Assembly: GCA_947626615.1 (NCBI GenBank)
Contig: CANQSW010000080.1
Location: forward strand, 1 to 6,425
Source: an uncultured Peptococcaceae bacterium
GTDB lineage: Bacteria; Bacillota; Dehalobacteriia; UBA4068; UBA4997
Length of the DNA: 6,425 bases
Direction of reading: 5' to 3'
Positions 5,545 to 6,425 of this stretch are shown here, in pieces. Below the pieces are notes generated by a model. It saw only the letters and a list, made by a program, of their open reading frames with translations, had not been told where the DNA came from and made no database searches. A program made the translations under genes and the position numbers. Position 1 is the stretch's first letter, and the number at the start of each line of letters is the position of its first letter.

Positions 5545-6425
5545 ACGGCCTTTTCAGCTCGCCAAAAAAGCTCGCGGTCACTATCGTCTGCGTCGTTATC
5601 GCCGCGCTGGTGATCGCCTCCGCCGGTCTGCTGCTGATCAAAGGTTCGCTGATCAGCGCGGCCGAGGCGGAATTTGTCGCCCTCTCCGACGCGGGCCTGA
5701 CGCGCGGCCAGGTCTCGGCGCTGCGCTCCGATCTGGATTTTGACGACGGGCGCTGGGAATACAACGTCGATTTTTACAGCGACGGCGTGGAATATGATTA
5801 CGCTATCCAGGCCAAGGACGGCGGCATAATCTCCCGCGATATCGACGGCCAGACGGCCCCCGGGCAGCCGCAGGATACGACGCAGCCGGTGGCGGAGCAG
5901 CCTGCCGCTACGACGCAGCCCGCCGCCAGCGATACGCCGACTTCCGGCGACACCTCGCCGACCGCCCCGGCAACGACGCCCGGCGCTCCCGTGCAGACGC
6001 CACAGCCTGCCGGCAATAACGCCCAGCAGATAACGCTGGACGACGCCAAAGCCGCCGCCCTCAAAGACGCGGGGATCTCTGCCGCCGACGTGACGTTCAC
6101 CAAGGCGAAGCAGGACTATGACGACGGCGTGGCCGTCTATGAAGTGGAGTTTTACTCCGCCGATACAGAATATGACTATGAGAAAAACACCGCCGACGGC
6201 ACTATCCGCAGCCGCAGCGCCGAAGCTCTGCCGCAGAGCCGCCGCCCCGCTTCTGGCACCACAACTGGCACTAATGCTAGCGCTTCGTCCGGCGGCCACA
6301 TCGGCGCGGAAAAGGCCAAAGCCGCCGCCCTCAAAGACGCGGGGCTCAATGCCGCCGACGTGACGTTCACCAAAGCAAAACTCGACTATGACGACGGTGT
6401 GGCCGTCTATGAAGTGGAATTTTAC
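5541..6425 (+). CDS. Membrane-anchored multi-PepSY-domain protein, partial (C-terminus outside window)
   Basis: The frame is open from ATG 5541 to the right edge (295 residues). GGAGGTGA at 5529-5536 inside the upstream gene is the ribosome site. Residues 1-10 are positive and about 11-33 form one hydrophobic helix without an obvious cleavage or lipobox motif, so it is probably an N-in anchor with the rest outside. PepSY-like units lie at about 39-102 (FDDGRWEYNVDFYSDGVEYDY), 164-226 (YDDGVAVYEVEFY) and from 254 to the edge. They have the usual pattern: an A-rich helix with AL.DAG, then DDG...Y.V.FY and EYDY, then G.I.SR. Between units 1 and 2 is a Pro/Thr/Gln/Ala-rich linker (103-162), and a shorter Ser/Thr/Gly linker (230-252) precedes unit 3. 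PepSY domains are found in M4 peptidase propeptides and in many envelope proteins and are thought to inhibit or bind proteins. No peptidase is seen here, so the role is unknown. Confidence 0.88.
   Translation, partial: MNGLFSSPKKLAVTIVCVVIAALVIASAGLLLIKGSLISAAEAEFVALSDAGLTRGQVSALRSDLDFDDGRWEYNVDFYSDGVEYDYAIQAKDGGIISRDIDGQTAPGQPQDTTQPVAEQPAATTQPAASDTPTSGDTSPTAPATTPGAPVQTPQPAGNNAQQITLDDAKAAALKDAGISAADVTFTKAKQDYDDGVAVYEVEFYSADTEYDYEKNTADGTIRSRSAEALPQSRRPASGTTTGTNASASSGGHIGAEKAKAAALKDAGLNAADVTFTKAKLDYDDGVAVYEVEFY
6045..6155 (+). repeat. 111-bp direct repeat, copy 1 (PepSY unit 2)
   Basis: It matches 6315-6425 at 101 of 111 positions by hand alignment, with no gaps and an offset of 270 bases (90 codons). 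It encodes AKAAALKDAG to EVEFY of the second PepSY unit. Confidence 0.9.
6315..6425 (+). repeat. 111-bp direct repeat, copy 2 (PepSY unit 3, runs to window edge)
   Basis: This is the second copy of the repeat at 6045-6155. Differences cluster in two short patches (near 6345-6350 and 6373-6383); several are synonymous. The match is still running at the edge, so the true repeat may be longer and more copies may follow. Confidence 0.9.

Noticed and set aside
5520..6299. Minus-strand frame of 259 codons, Gly/Arg-rich
   Set aside because: It is a shadow of the repetitive PepSY gene; its repeats simply mirror the plus-strand repeats.

Overview
The window looks like a piece of a chromosome from a GC-rich member of the Clostridia (Bacillota). 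This is inferred from strong AAGGAGG-type ribosome binding sites, sigma-A-like promoters, a stand-alone TSCPD-domain protein, a ThrRS-like/uridine-kinase-like fusion, a YvlD-type membrane protein and a protein with several PepSY domains. The genus cannot be named from sequence alone. No rRNA, tRNA, CRISPR array, transposase or integrase was seen. Most genes are ordinary housekeeping or conserved-hypothetical types, and I did not find a clearly new defence or mobile system. The most unusual signals are in the non-coding gaps and in the repeated PepSY gene at the right edge.

Left part, minus strand. The window opens inside the N-terminal membrane half of an ABC exporter (1-474). Its base composition is clearly lower in GC than everything to its right. 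It is followed (reading right to left, upstream of it) by an intrinsic terminator and a second hairpin, then by ilvC, ketol-acid reductoisomerase (608-1627). ilvC has its own promoter, a structured leader and a good Shine-Dalgarno. No other branched-chain amino-acid gene is present. A perfect 20-bp palindrome separates ilvC from a small four-helix membrane protein of the phage-holin-4/YvlD family (1797-2195).

Centre, plus strand. A divergent gap holds a plausible promoter overlapped by a large two-part inverted repeat. It drives an M29 (AmpS/PepS-type) metallo-aminopeptidase (2334-3452). A P-loop nucleoside kinase with TGS/ThrRS-like N-terminal domains (3477-5186) follows after 24 bases, so the two genes probably form an operon.

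Right part, plus strand. A near-consensus promoter (TTGACA-18-TATAAT), whose spacer is an AT-only palindrome, starts a second unit. It contains a small four-cysteine TSCPD protein (5281-5544), translationally coupled through an ATGA overlap to a membrane-anchored, extracellular protein with at least three PepSY repeats (5541 to the edge). The last two PepSY units carry a 111-bp direct repeat that is about 91% identical, which points to recent duplication or gene conversion.
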